NCBI GenBank assembly: GCA_013397075.1
Contig: VWZS01008147.1
Location: 437,657-501,656, forward strand
Direction of reading: 5' to 3'
Source of the DNA: Rhabdornis inornatus
Taxonomy: Eukaryota > Chordata > Aves > Passeriformes > Rhabdornithidae
Length of the DNA stretch: 64,000 nt
In this document: piece after piece, positions 21,482 to 33,227 of the stretch
Layout of the letters: the number at the start of each line of letters is the position of its first letter
Position numbering within the stretch: the first letter of the stretch is position 1
The notes under the pieces: model-generated
The model's database searches: none
Told to the model about the DNA's origin: nothing
Seen by the model: only the letters and a program-made list of their open reading frames with translations
Program-made: the position numbers and the translations under genes

Positions 21482-24400
21482 GAGAATGAAAGTTTTAGGA
21501 TCATCTGTTGCAGAGGTCGGTCGTGCATCCTCACACACGGGACGGTAACTCAATACATAGATTCCAACTTTAAGGAGTCTCTTTACTGAGCCACAGAAAA
21601 TACACTGCTGAGGGGTCTGCTGTTATCCCGATACATAAGATCAGCGTGGGAGTGAGAGGACACACAGCAATTACTTCAGGCTTGAAACATTCCAAAGATT
21701 CCTCCAGGCAGTAAGCTCCCAATCATTGAGTTCAAAATCTGCTGTTCCTGCTGCTCTGAGTCCAAAACCAGGATATTCCCTGAATCCACAGCATCTGAAA
21801 AGCAAATAAAACAGTAGGAAACACTCACCTAACCCACGATCCCTTTGTTGTAGTTAAGGGCAGCAGAGGAGGGTCCTCCTGAAGGAAATGGGCTGAGGAA
21901 ATCAATTTTATCTACAGAAACTCCCTGTGAATTTCCCACCACTAGCAGCTGCAAATGTTTCTATTTGTCTGAGCCTCAGCAGAAGCTGCAGCAAGGACCT
22001 ATCTTCCAGTTATTGATCCTCTACAAGTATTCATGGAATTAAGCCAGTAAAATATAATCTTACACAATCCATCCTAATTAATATGCAAAATGATAATGAA
22101 TTCCGTGTTTTTATAAGTTTTGTTTAAGGCAGCTGTTTGGTTTGGGTTTTTTAAAATAATAAGCATATTTTTTTCCAACAAAATCAGTTTCACTGTCACC
22201 TATCCAAGAACTTAAATTTTTCAAGGCTGTACCAAAAGCAGAGTTTCCAAACACTTAAGCAAAAGAGTTAAGATTTCTTTGTGTTGTGGTTCATAAAAGC
22301 AGACCTTAAATCAATGCAATCTAGGCAGTGAACACTGCATTAAGTATAGATATTCGAATTTCTAACACATTCCAAAAATCAGCCAGCGAAAAACCAATTC
22401 TTCCACATTACTTTTCAGTTTCTAGAGAAATTTTGCAGTAAAAAAAATTTGCTATTACAGTGTTTTTAATACTGTCCTTTTGGCATATAATTAATTTCTG
22501 TTAACAATTTGCAGCTCATTTTTTGCACGCTCACATGCATTTTAATGGAGAAACTGTGTACAAGCCAACAGCTTTACAGGCCATTCCCACCAGGTGAGGA
22601 GACACAAATCCTTGGGAGATGCTTTAGCAACGCTGTTCTGTTCTTTTGTAAGGAATTTAAGCTTCCATACAGGCTGAGAATAATCCAGCACTCATGAAGA
22701 AGCCCCAGGCTGAGAAAGGATCCCAGCTTTGCCTGCAGCAGCACACAGAGATTTCCAGGGCTGGGCAGGAGGCTCAGGCAGTTCCTGGAATACCTGAGGA
22801 GGCTTGTGCTACAGAAAGTTACTTTTTTAAAAAAAAAGATATTTCACATCACTGCCACTTTCATTTATTATGAAGAACAGAAACATGTTAACATCACAAA
22901 AGTATGTTTCAGTTTATAATTTAAATTAAAAAAAGAATAATTGCCCAATTAGGTTGGAAGTGTTTTATTACTTCTTTGAAACCATCTGCCATGATAAAAT
23001 GTCAAAAGCACCGGTCAAGACAGAAATAAATAACACGATCTCATGTTATAGAGAAAGTTGCAAATACAGTATATTAAATTATAGCAATTTGCTGCTTCAC
23101 ACCAAGTGATGCAGACAGCACGAGGGAGACAGTAGTTTCACTCACGATCATTGAAAGATCTATCACCAGAACGGGGGAGCTGCACACCCAACACAAGCCT
23201 CATTCTTCCTTTCACCAATTTACTTCATCAATTCAATGAAGAGTTTGAACTGGCAGTTTTGGTGGTTCAACATCCCCTTTCTCTAGAGGTAACAAGAGTG
23301 GTACAAAGCTTTTCATAAGCTCCACAAAAAGCCAAGGCTTTCATGTTTTTGCAGTCTTTGCTTTCAGGTCCATCCCCTGAAAATGGTCAGTTTAAAGCCA
23401 CGTCTCAAGTCCTCTCTAGCACAGAGTAAAGAAACTCGGGGCAGGCAACAGATGCAACTTCAATATCACAGTGTTTTGTAACTGCACTTCTGGGGCTTGG
23501 AGCAGAGCATCTCTGCAGGTCTATGGGGAGCACTTGTATCAGTCAAAAAATGAAAGAAGTTACAGTCCCTTTGGGAAAAAAAAACAACCAAAAATATATA
23601 AAAGCAATATTAAAAATATTAAGACAAGGCCTCTACAATTGCACACCACTTCAGGCCTGAATTAAATTACGAGTATTCTATTACTTGTATGTTGCCTTAA
23701 TTCCTGTTGTATGGCCTGCAGCAAAGTTTTCCACTGAAAAAAGCAGAGAAAGCCCCAAATTCTCCACTGAAGGCCTTGTAACATGTCACTTGCATGACAT
23801 CTCTCATGGTCAGTAAAAGACCACAAACACATCCTCTCCTAGGCAGACATTTGAAAGAGAATTTTCTGTCAGGGAAAATAGATGTAATATCTACTGTAGT
23901 GAAGCCACATTTTATACAAAAAACATAACCCATATGGACAAATGCACTGTAAAATAAAAAGCTTATACAGCAGCTACAGTTTAAAACATCCAAGACCCAC
24001 CGCAGCAGGCCAGAGAGATTCTCTTTTTGGGTTTCTATTCCATTTTTTCAGTTTAACTTCACTGCTTTAATGTAATGTCTGTACGTTAAACTAAAAAAAT
24101 AATGCATGAAAAACATATATGATCATCTCAATGAAGGAAAATCATTCCCATGATTACTCAAGCTCAGAAAATTTTTTAATTAACTAAACCTGTTAAATTA
24201 TGCCAGTGATTACATCTTGTTATTTACAAGATCAAGTACCACTGTTTCTCAGTAATGGTGCAGTATCTAAATTAAGATCACAGGGGTTGGATTACGTTCT
24301 GGTTGCTAAAAGCTTTCCTTTTTAGCTGTCTATCCAGTTCTTTGGAGTTTTTTGAGTCTGGAAGAAAGGGCATTCAATCAAACAATTTTGTGTCTCAACG

Positions 24401-24842
24401 AATTTTACATCAAGATCAATTTTTGATATCCAGTCCCATTGACCCAGTAACATGGTTTAAATTTGAAGCCTGTAACAATTATGACATAACAATATAGAAG
24501 ACAACACATTTTTGTTCACAGTAACACACTACTTACTGTAGTCACTGGTAAACTTCAATTTTTAATTACTCTTAAGTACTGTGTTTCAAAATACCTCTGC
24601 ATAGAGCACCAAATTTTTTTTGTGTGGGAGCATCAAATTTCCTGACATTTTCCATATAATCCTTACAAACACCCCACAGATCACCAAACTTTGTACTTTG
24701 AAGAATTCTACAGAAACATTGCACAGACGTTGTACCACAAGGGCTCGTACATTCAAAGGCAGCTTTCTGGAGTGCAGGTCCATCCATTCACATTGGGAAA
24801 AAAGTTCACAGAAACTCCAAAAATGAGAAAATGAAGCAAAAC
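21482..24842 (-). other. STX16: Inferred STX16 3' UTR / intergenic spacer
   Basis: About 3.4 kb of AT-rich sequence between the STX16 stop and a good AATAAA. No mobile element is recognised inside. Several internal AATAAA copies suggest alternative 3' ends. It also contains a candidate acceptor plus short open frame (21676-21794), listed separately. Confidence 0.45.
21676..21794 (-). other. Unassigned short open frame after a good acceptor
   Basis: On the minus strand a pyrimidine-rich acceptor (TTTTATTTGCTTTTCAG) is followed by an open frame of 38 residues containing SGNILVLDSEQQEQQ and GSLLPGGIFGMFQA, then TGA and an AATAAA about 195 nt further. The composition looks coding, but I cannot match it to any protein. 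It does not continue STX16 in frame from exon 8. It may be chance sequence in the STX16 3' UTR or a terminal exon of an unknown transcript. Confidence 0.25.
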
Positions 24843-24947
24843 CTAGTGTGACTTTACACCAATAAGAACAACAATAAGGACAATTACTATAACAAATAAA
24901 ATTAAAATAACGAGCATCTTCCGATTCTTCTTTTGATATTGCTCTGC
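24843..24947 (-). CDS. STX16: STX16 exon 9, membrane anchor and stop
   Basis: 34 residues starting AEQYQKKNRKM, then a hydrophobic stretch of about 21 residues, ending GVKSH and TAG (24843-24845). Acceptor CTGTTTTGTAG, phase 0. The basic KKNRK before the anchor is typical of syntaxins. Confidence 0.97.
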   Translation of the reverse strand, partial: AEQYQKKNRKMLVILILFVIVIVLIVVLIGVKSH

Positions 24948-27900
24948 CTACAAAACAGAGAGGAAGGAGTTAATAATTAGATTTCTGCAAGGCTGAAGTA
25001 CAGACTCTTGTTTAGTTTAAGAAGGCAATTCCCACACAATAACTCTGATCTACACTAGAAGCTCCAGGGAAGGTAAATGTGCACTGAAGTCACATCCACC
25101 TGTGTTAAAGACTCAGTTTGCTGAGATAAGATTCCTGTATCATATTTGAAGGACATTAAAATTCACAACAAACTTCCTTTTTTAATAGGCACATTTGTTG
25201 TAGCTGGTCAGGTCTGCATTTTCATTTAATTTCAATTAGAACTGAAAGCTTTATTTTTGAGTTGGTTCTCAAGTTTTCTGCTTCACTCCTTCTTTCTTCT
25301 AACCATGTTTTATCATCCCTCTCCTCCTTTTCCCAGGGGAATTAATTTCCCAGGACACAACACAGAGAAATCTCTCCAAAAGCCAAAGTCTACTATTAGA
25401 AGCTAAACAGAACAAAGCCTCTATTTTGTTTTTAATTAATAAAGTCTTCAAAATAATGCCAAACCAAAAACGACCACAAAACTCTAATCTGCTGAGATCA
25501 ATGTTTTCAAAACTTTTCAGGTGTTCATAGCAAAAGCTTCACCTTAAAGCAAGAGGTTGGACCTGACATCTAACAAGTGTCAGACAGTAAGAGATAACAT
25601 TAATAATTATTCTTTTTGCTCACATGATTGAGATAATATTTTCAAACTAAAATCTGCAGTGAGGTACACAATAACCAGCCCTATTCCCAAGTGCCTGGCT
25701 TTTCAAACAGAGAAAAAATTGCAGAGAGGTCCTACCAGGTCAGCAATATAAATATCAAAGCACATTGGTTGGATGCCCAGAAAGTCATTTAAGAAATTAA
25801 CTGGAGGCATCAAGCATGACATTAACAGAATTCATATGGAAAGCTCCTCCTACAGTACAGCTGGACATTTCATACTGTACAGAAGGAATTTCTAAAAGGG
25901 ACAATGTCCAATTGAAAACTGACTGAATAACTTAATAGCTATTTAATCATAAAAGCTTATTAGATATAAAAAATGGCTAAAGTATTCCATCAGCTTACCT
26001 TATGCAGTTGTTTTAGACCCTCTTCAGTTTTCATACATGACTGTTCAATATTATAGTCAATTCTATCTAGAACTGTTCCCTAAATAAAATGGAGAAAACA
26101 AGCACCAAATTGAACCTAAATGAACTTCATAAAGCAAATGTTATCATAAGCAGCAGAGTAATTAACAACACTCACAGCAAACAGCTATGAACTATGTAAA
26201 CAATGAACTTTTATAGAACCAGTTATTAAACAACTTCCTTGCTCAGTTCCTAATAGCAGCTCTGTCACCATCTCACATCACATCCCTAAAAATCATCTTG
26301 ATTCCAGACCAGGTGCTTTTGGCTGACATATTTACCATAAACTGAATCTCTGGGAGAAATAACCAAGAGAACTTTGTCTTTCTATGGTATTTCCTTTTAT
26401 TTTTTTTTAAATTTTAATCTAACCCACATTACCAGTTGATTTTTTATTCACTTATTTTCATTAACTCAACTTGTGGCTGATTTCAAGCAGAGGAAACCTG
26501 AGCATGAAGAAGTAAATTAGAAAAAACTGAGTCTGGAAGCCTTCACAATACGTGTGAACTAACTCACTAACACTGTGCTGTCAATGTACCTGTTCTACTA
26601 TCATGGCTCCCAGGTCCCTAAATATTTCGTTGAGATCAGAGATCGACTGCACAATCTGTCGGATTTCTCGTTCCCTCTCTTCCACCATCAGTGTGTTTTG
26701 TTCCACCAATGCCAGCTGGTCATCTGTAAAACCCTGTTGAAATACAAGATTTACACATTGAACTAATATTAACAGTATGAAAATATCACAAATAATTAAA
26801 AGGATAAGTTTCATAACTCAGTTATTTATAATCTGAGAAGAGAAAATGCAATTCATATTGAATTTGAGTAATAACATCTTAACTTACTCTGTCATAAAGT
26901 GTATCATCCTCCCCATCATCCATCAGTGGGACTGAGGTGTCAAAGAAGTGTTTGGACCTTTCTTCTCTATTCTTCATACCTGCAAAAGACAAACTATGTT
27001 TGAGCATGATATTTAAGCACACTATAATCAGGGTAAGGTCTGAAGCACCAGACAGAAAAGCATGAAAAATAAAATCTGGGTAGTAAATGACACAAATCAC
27101 AATATTTAAATTTTAACTGTCAGGCTCACTATTTAACAAAAGCATAACAAATTCAACCAGACTTGCAAGACTGCTTAAATCGGTGATTTTTAAGTTGTTA
27201 TGATCTGTGAAGTTAAAAAATTTAGGAAAGTTAAGAGCCTTAAAGTGTGATCACTCCAGGCTATTCTTTTACAAATTCTCTTAGGAACACTCCTTGTCTG
27301 AATGGTGATCTTCAGTTCCACCTGTGCCATTTACACCACAGGAGGAAGAAATATCAATGTTAAATTTGAAAATAAAAGTTTTTGTGGGTTTCTTTCAAGA
27401 TTAAAATAATCTGACTCATTTTAAAACAGAATTGAACAAAATTTTACTTTTAAACAGAAATGGTTCCACTTCCCATCCGTTTATGGATGCAGAATTTTAA
27501 TTTATCATAGACCAGCTCTTTAGCTTTATCTATCACAGCCTGCCATCTGCAGCAGGTATCATGACTGAAGACCAGTGGCTGCTTCACCAGTGTAACAGAT
27601 GCAGCTTTGCAAACCACAATTTGTGAAGCAAAATGCATTAAAAATATATATGGATGAAATATGGTTGTGTTGATACATTCAACTATGGCATTTCTTCTTT
27701 AGCAACAAGAAAAAGGAGTAGAACAAAGCAGTTTGAACACGGGCTGTGAACCAGAAACTCTCCAGTTCTAACCTCTAGTTAGTCCTGTGTGCATCACTTA
27801 ACCCTTCTGTGCTTGTTTTTCCAAACAAGAAAATAAGCACACCTCAGTGAGTGCTTTCCAGAGAAAGGGCCCATGCATTACTGTTCCATCTCTTATGCTT

Positions 27901-30900
27901 ACGTTTGAGATAGTCAGACTGTGCATGCCTAAAGTTGGTGGAGAGGTCCTGAAGGGACTGTGCTAAGGAAGACACTACATTCCTGAGAACACGTGCTTCT
28001 TGTTCTGTACAAGTGCGTGACCTGCTCTGCAGCACCTGGACTGCTCTCTGACATCTGTGGAATAACTGAGAAAACAATCCCATTAGTGGAAAAACATACA
28101 GCAGCACACACTGTAAACAGCACATTGCAAAAGTGCCATATTGAAGACTAATATTTTGATTTCTACATTTAAAAAGTAATTTTAAAATTTTCTCTGTGCA
28201 ATGTTTAAAAATATATGGAAACAGAATATAAATTAACAAATAACTTCAAGCTAACAAGTTAGCAGAGTAACACAACCCCCCTGACCAAAGACATTTGCTT
28301 CATTATAATTAGCTGGACTGCAAGCCTCAGAATAGACATTTGCACATACAGATTTCTCTAAGATAACCGTAAATTTGATTTGATTAATCTGCCAATCCTG
28401 TTCCAAGTAGAAAATCAAGCAGGTAAGGGAAAGAACGGGGAGGTTTAAATGACTTGTTGGGAAGTTCATAGCAGAGCCCAGGACTTCTGGCTTGCTCCAA
28501 CACTGATCAGAAAATACATCCTTCCTCAGAGCAAACCACTGCCTCATCCTAATGCATTAAAGATGTGCCAGACTGGAGGTTTAGGACACAAAGCACTCTG
28601 TACCTGTGTGATCTCCTGGGTTGTTATTTCTATTGCCCGTTCCTCTTCACTGCTGTCATCCAGTGTGGGTCTGTTTAGATGTTTATCATGAAGACTGGCT
28701 AATTCTTTCATCTTCTGTTTAACCCTGGCAATATCATACTGAATCTAAAACAGAAAGTCCAACAGGAAGAAAGGGAATTAATTCATGCTTCAGGGGAAAA
28801 GGTTCTGACAAATGTTAGACAAAAATCATTGAGAGAAATCTGTAACATTAAAGGCAGACCAAATATTATTAAAAGCCACATAAAACGCTGACTAAGAAAC
28901 TGAATACTCTTACTAGACTTTGAGTTTGCTACTTTTTTACACCTACTCATTAATTTTAGACAAGACTGCTGCTTTCAAATATGCTTCATTAAGTTGGAAT
29001 AATATTTTCATAATCATACAGCATCACAGCAACAAGATTTAGCCAACGTCCAAAAAAAAAAGAAAATTCAGGTCACGCCTTCAACTCTGTCAGAAATTGA
29101 ATAGCCTCAACTCAGCAGTAGAAGTTAAATGCTGTGCTTTCAACCAAGTAATTAAAAATAAATCTGTAAGGATGATTATGATAGCAGTAAACAGGAGACT
29201 AAGCATCTTTCTGCAACAATGGGTTCTGTCCACACAAACTGATGAGCCAACATGTGTTCTGAGTGTACATTAAAAAAAAAGGATTTTCTGAAAGTCAAGA
29301 ATAGCTTCACACTCCAAATACTGGAAAAAGTTTTTAATTGGATGCTTCCAGAATCATTCCCTTGTGTTTGTCCAAATATTTCCATAATTTTCAATGCACC
29401 CAGACTGCAGAGGTAGGAAAGTTCTCCTGCTAGAAGACACTAATGTTTCCTGTTTTCAAGCACTGAAGTGCTCATCTCCACCTTTTTATGGTCTATTCAA
29501 CTGGACTCCTCACCAGCTTCAAAGAAAAATCAAACTAAAACTCTTATTTGAATCTTTCTTCTCATACTATTTCTGCTACAAGAATGTGAGTGAGAGCACT
29601 AACACACCCCTCTGTGGAAGTGCAGCTGTGTGCTGGATGTGGCAGAGCACAGCACCCACCTCGTCTGCCCCATCCACCCATTTGGGAGGCAGGCGCTTCG
29701 TCACTCCGATGGCGGCCTCGGGGTCCAGGCTGATCCCTGACACCAGGGCCATGCGGTCATCAGCCAGCTGCACAGGGCACAAAACACAGCTAATTAGCTT
29801 GGTTCTAATTAGATCCAAATCCTTGAGCAGCAGAAAAAGTGCATGTATGCATTCCCATGGAAATGAACCTCGGAGATGTGTTTGATCAAACATCTCATCT
29901 CCTGTTTGTCCCTCTGTGATAACGACCTGCACCCTCCCACTTCCTACAGCATCTGAAAGCTTAGAGTTACGCTTACAATAAATTCTTAGAAAATTTTCCA
30001 GGAGGAAAGATGGTATTGCAGTGAGAATTCAAGTAACTCTCATGTTGGTACACTTCTATCAGACAACAATTCACAGCCAATGCTGCAGCACAGTTCATAT
30101 TGGGCGTGGCAAGTTTGAAAACTGCATTTGGGAAAACCTCAGAAAAAACATTTATTATAACTGCTTGTTCTCAAATGATGTTATTTTGAAGAACAAACAC
30201 TCTGGCAAACTGACATGCATCTCAAATGGTTAAATTACTTAGTGATAATTAAATTGTGCTAAACACAAATAGCCAAGGCAGTCCTGGAGATGATCATCAA
30301 TGATACCACTTACAATATTAACTAATTACTTGGGAAAGCTTTCATACAAACACTTCCCTTCCTAGTTTCTCCCAAATTTGTAATTTTTCTTTATCAGGCC
30401 TGGAAAGTTTTGTGGTTCCCCCCCTATCCCTTTTTAAAAAACAATCCCACTTCCTTCCTGAGCAACTCTTTCCTGAAAGCAATTTCTTTATCCCTGATCT
30501 TATTTTCTGATCAATAAAGTTTGCATAATTTAGGCACAGCACGAAGAATAGTTAATGCCTTCACTGTGCAAAGTCACTTTGCCCCATGTGTGCACAGTAA
30601 GTCAGACTGGTTCATACATTTATTTATTCACAATATAACATCACAAAATGCTTGATTTCTTTATGCAGCCTGTCCTTCTACTGTGCCCAGACACTTCATC
30701 CCTTACAATGAAATTCTATAAACTAGCAGAATAAAGAAAGAATATTTTAGCTCAGTGATGTAGGCTTGATGCACCATGGCAGAATAAAATGTGAAAAACA
30801 ATACCTCATCCAGCTCCTGAAGTGATTTGTGGATCCCATCAGCCCCATCCAGTTAGAGACAGCAAAAGATAAAAGGGAAAAAAGAGACATAGGACAGATA

Positions 30901-33226
30901 TAGGGCATGGTCAGTTGAGAAAATACTGATTTATTTTTAAAGCATGATGGTTTACCAAGAACAAACAAACTGGCTTTTAAGACATGATTAATCAATAAAT
31001 ACATAATGATAAATACATAATGCTGCATTTTAAGCCAGCATTTTGCTTAATGCACCAACTTTAAAAAGAAATATTTCAGTTCCTTGGTAAACAGCAAGAA
31101 CACAAGAGATCAAGTGCAGAGCTTGGTTTGTTTTACAAAGTAATTGTACAGTGAACTTTCTAAATACTGAAATGTGAGGCAGAAAAGCTGCAATAGAATA
31201 CAGTGAAGAATGACAGCAAGGGCAGTCTGACTGCAGCACTCAGCATCCACTGGGTTTGATTATGATTGGAGGGAGCACAGAGAAGCTTTTGTAGGACATT
31301 TATTGACAAGCACCCCAGTTCTCAAACAGACAGCAAAAGACAAAATGCAAAAGCAAATGTTCAGTCACTTCTGTACACACCTGAGCTGTGCTCTGCTTGC
31401 AGGAAACATTAACCCTGCAGGGAAATGAAAAAATACACAAGGACAGGTATCTGCACCTTCCCTGTTCATCAGTCCTTGCACTGGGGAGGGGATGTGTGAG
31501 CAAAAGGATATTTCACTCCAAGATTAACAAAGTCAGACCTAAAACTGGACAAAATACTTGTGGTTTAACAAAGCAGCATCAGGTGATCATCTCTTATGAG
31601 TTCCCCAAGCTTTTGGAAGAGGACTCTACTGTTAAAGATGCTGCTTTGATTGTTTGACTTTAGGAATGCAATTCTTGAGAGAGAGTTCTCACAGAAGATT
31701 TCTGGAGGAGGTGAACTAAGGGAAGCTGAAGTAGTGAGGGCTGGAATCTGCCACCCTGCCCTGCTGGCACACAGCAGCTCTGCCTGGGGGCACCACCCAA
31801 GGGAAACCTCCAATTCTGACAGCAAGAGGCACCTAAAACCATGAAAGACAAACAGCTCACACTGACAACTCCACACTTCTTGCTGAAACAGTTCACTTGT
31901 AGCAACTGTGGGACTCTGAAATGTCCACCAGGGCCAAAATGTACTCCTTTTACCCATCTGCACAGATGGACAATTTCCAGTCACTAAGAGCCTCCACTGC
32001 ATTTGAGTGAGCAGCCCAGCAAAAACCTTCAATTAATGTTAACAAACACTGCAAATAAGTATTTGATGCAGGTGCTAAATGTTATTGCACTGACTGCTGA
32101 GTAAAGTGCAGTTTCATTGCTCAGAAGCAGTGAGTTCAAAATATCACTACTTTTTCTAGGTGGTATTTAAAAAAACCCCAAGGATTTACAGAAGTGACAT
32201 AAAAAAAATGAACAAGGACTAAATGCAGAGCCAAAGCACACATGTAAAATAAAAATTACTATTGACATTTCCTGTTCTGCAAATGCAATTTGATACACAG
32301 CCTTTATTAGACACAGGTATAATAAAGTTAGCAAGGAACAAAGACCATTGACAGCAACAGGAAGCACTGCTTTTCATAACAAAAATGCATTAATGTAAAG
32401 CTATTTAGAGTGATGAGACTGCCAGCAGATATTTACTGGTGAGTCTGACAAATAAATGATGAGTTTAAACAGAAAGTGTGAAAACCTGAGCAGAGCTGAG
32501 CTGCCAAGCAGCCCATCACAGCCTGACTAGCTCAAAACCAAGAAAAAGTTACAGAAACTGCCTCTGAACCAGTAACTCTCGGTAGTCTCAGTAAAGAGGA
32601 GTTACACTAGAATCTATTGACTCCCCTCTCTCACAGATATGTTTGAGTATTATTTGTATTCAGGGATAAATAAAAAGGGCAATGAACATCAGAGTAAGTT
32701 ATGGAAAAGTTTAAGCAATGGGAATAAACTACACCAGTTTAACAGTGCCCACAGTGAGGTGAATAGAAGAGTTCTGCTTTATGAATTTATTTCTTTTTGG
32801 AGGTAAGGAGGCATCAAAAACCTCCTGTCAATGCTAACACGAAGCTGTCAGAATAGTAATTGATTTATTGTGCACGCAGCTAACAGAGATGCGAGCAGCA
32901 CACACAGATCTCTTCTATTCCTTTAACGTGAAGGAGTGGGAAAATAGGAATCAACAGGGTGGGGAGGGAGGGGCAGAGGGAGGAAGGTCGGGGGACGTGG
33001 GGGTTTGAGGAGAGGGTTCAGAGGAAGGGGGAACCGGGGCGGGTGAGAGGCCGGGGCGGGGCACGGCCGCCCGGCAGCCCGGGGCGCGGCGAGTACAGAA
33101 GGATGAAGGGAGGAGACTCACCGCAGCAGCCATGCTACGTGAATTCAGAGGGCTGGAGGAGCCGAAACTACTCACTTGCTCGGCCAGCAGCTGCCGGCTC
33201 TGCACCGCGTTGTTCCGCAACAACAA
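24843..33226 (-). CDS. STX16: Syntaxin-16 (trans-Golgi Qa-SNARE), start codon missing
   Basis: A Qa-SNARE that acts at the trans-Golgi network with STX6, VTI1A and VAMP4 in endosome-to-TGN fusion (known from mammals). Nine coding exons (33122-33226, 30805-30816, 29660-29767, 28604-28744, 27903-28065, 26888-26979, 26590-26733, 25999-26079, 24843-24947) join in frame into 316 codons, all with GT-AG sites. The helical N-terminal region spans exons 3-6. The SNARE motif runs through exons 7-8 with the zero-layer Q in MIVEQ|GTVLDRIDYN. A single C-terminal anchor (MLVILILFVIVIVLIVVLIG) precedes VKSH and TAG. The first codons, which in mammals form the VPS45-binding N-peptide, fall in a one-base N gap at 33227; about 10 residues would restore the family length of about 325. 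Intron 1 uses alternative donors and a 12-nt microexon. NPEPL1 follows on the same strand. Confidence 0.97.
25999..26079 (-). CDS. STX16: STX16 exon 8, C-terminal half of SNARE motif
   Basis: 27 residues from GTVLDRIDYNIEQS to GLKQLHK, phase 0. It carries the heptad pattern just after the zero layer. Acceptor ATTTTATTTAG, donor AAG|GTAAGC. Confidence 0.97.
26590..26733 (-). CDS. STX16: STX16 exon 7, N-terminal half of SNARE motif
   Basis: 48 residues from GFTDDQLALVEQN to LGAMIVEQ, phase 0. The final Q is the zero-layer glutamine of the Qa-SNARE. EREREIRQIVQSISDLNEIF is the opening of the SNARE helix. Acceptor TTTCAACAG, donor CAG|GTACAT. Confidence 0.97.
26888..26979 (-). CDS. STX16: STX16 exon 6
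   Basis: Two bases complete the R codon split from exon 5, then 30 residues follow from MKNREERSKHFFDTS to TLYDR. This linker between the Habc bundle and the SNARE motif includes the acidic LMDDGEDD. Acceptor CTTTTGCAG, donor AGA|GTAAGT. Confidence 0.97.
27903..28065 (-). CDS. STX16: STX16 exon 5, Habc domain
   Basis: 54 residues from LFHRCQRAVQVLQS to HAQSDYLK, plus one base. Helical, Habc part. Acceptor GTTTTCTCAG, donor C|GTAAGC, and the split codon is restored by GT at the start of exon 6. Compared with human as remembered, changes are conservative. Confidence 0.96.
28604..28744 (-). CDS. STX16: STX16 exon 4, Habc domain
   Basis: 47 residues from IQYDIARVKQKMKE to TQEITQ, phase 0, including LASLHDKHLNRPTLDD and an acidic SSEEE. 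Acceptor TGTTTTAG, donor CAG|GTACAG. Confidence 0.97.
28745..29659 (-). other. STX16: STX16 intron 3
   Basis: A 915-bp intron with no recognised repeat or gene. Donor GTGGGT, acceptor TTTTAG. Confidence 0.8.
29660..29767 (-). CDS. STX16: STX16 exon 3
   Basis: 36 residues from LADDRMALVSGISLDPEA to KWVDGADE, phase 0. Acceptor TGTGCAG, donor GAG|GTGGGT. It joins in frame with the microexon, or directly with either donor of exon 1. Confidence 0.97.
30805..30816 (-). CDS. STX16: STX16 exon 2, 12-nt microexon (ELDE)
   Basis: GAGCTGGATGAG, flanked by acceptor AATCACTTCAG and donor GTATTG, encodes ELDE. That is exactly the residues between the end of exon 1 (AAA) and exon 3 (LADD) in full-length mammalian syntaxin-16. 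A branch-point-like CTAAC lies at 30852-30856, about 36 nt upstream. The polypyrimidine tract is poor, which suits an optional exon. Phase 0, so skipping keeps the frame. Confidence 0.85.
30817..33121 (-). other. STX16: STX16 intron 1
   Basis: A 2.3-kb intron. The exon-1-proximal 150 bp are CpG-rich; the rest is AT-rich and shows no recognised element or exon. Confidence 0.7.
33122..33226 (-). CDS. STX16: STX16 exon 1, partial, with two possible donors
   Basis: The visible coding part is 35 residues. LLLRNNAVQSRQLLAEQ matches the human N-terminus just after the initial decapeptide. A first consensus donor CAA|GTGAGT lies at 33175 and a second, GCG|GTGAGT, at 33121. The 54 nt between them encode VSSFGSSSPLNSRSMAAA, the counterpart of the human segment beginning VSSHITSSP that is absent from some isoforms. 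The ATG and upstream codons are lost at the N at 33227. Confidence 0.93.
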
Positions 33227-33227
33227 N
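33227..33227. other. STX16: Assembly gap (single N) at the STX16 start
   Basis: The N directly abuts the codon run TTG TTG TTG CGG that encodes LLLR. The sequence beyond it on the minus-strand 5' side (GCCGG) does not encode the expected preceding phenylalanine, so more than one base is missing. Confidence 0.75.

Noticed and set aside
22684..22800. Possible extra minus-strand exon or 15-nt microexon in the STX16 3' UTR region
   Set aside because: AG and GT dinucleotides are present, but the peptide (VFQELPEPPAQPWKS) matches nothing and the frame is short. Most likely chance.
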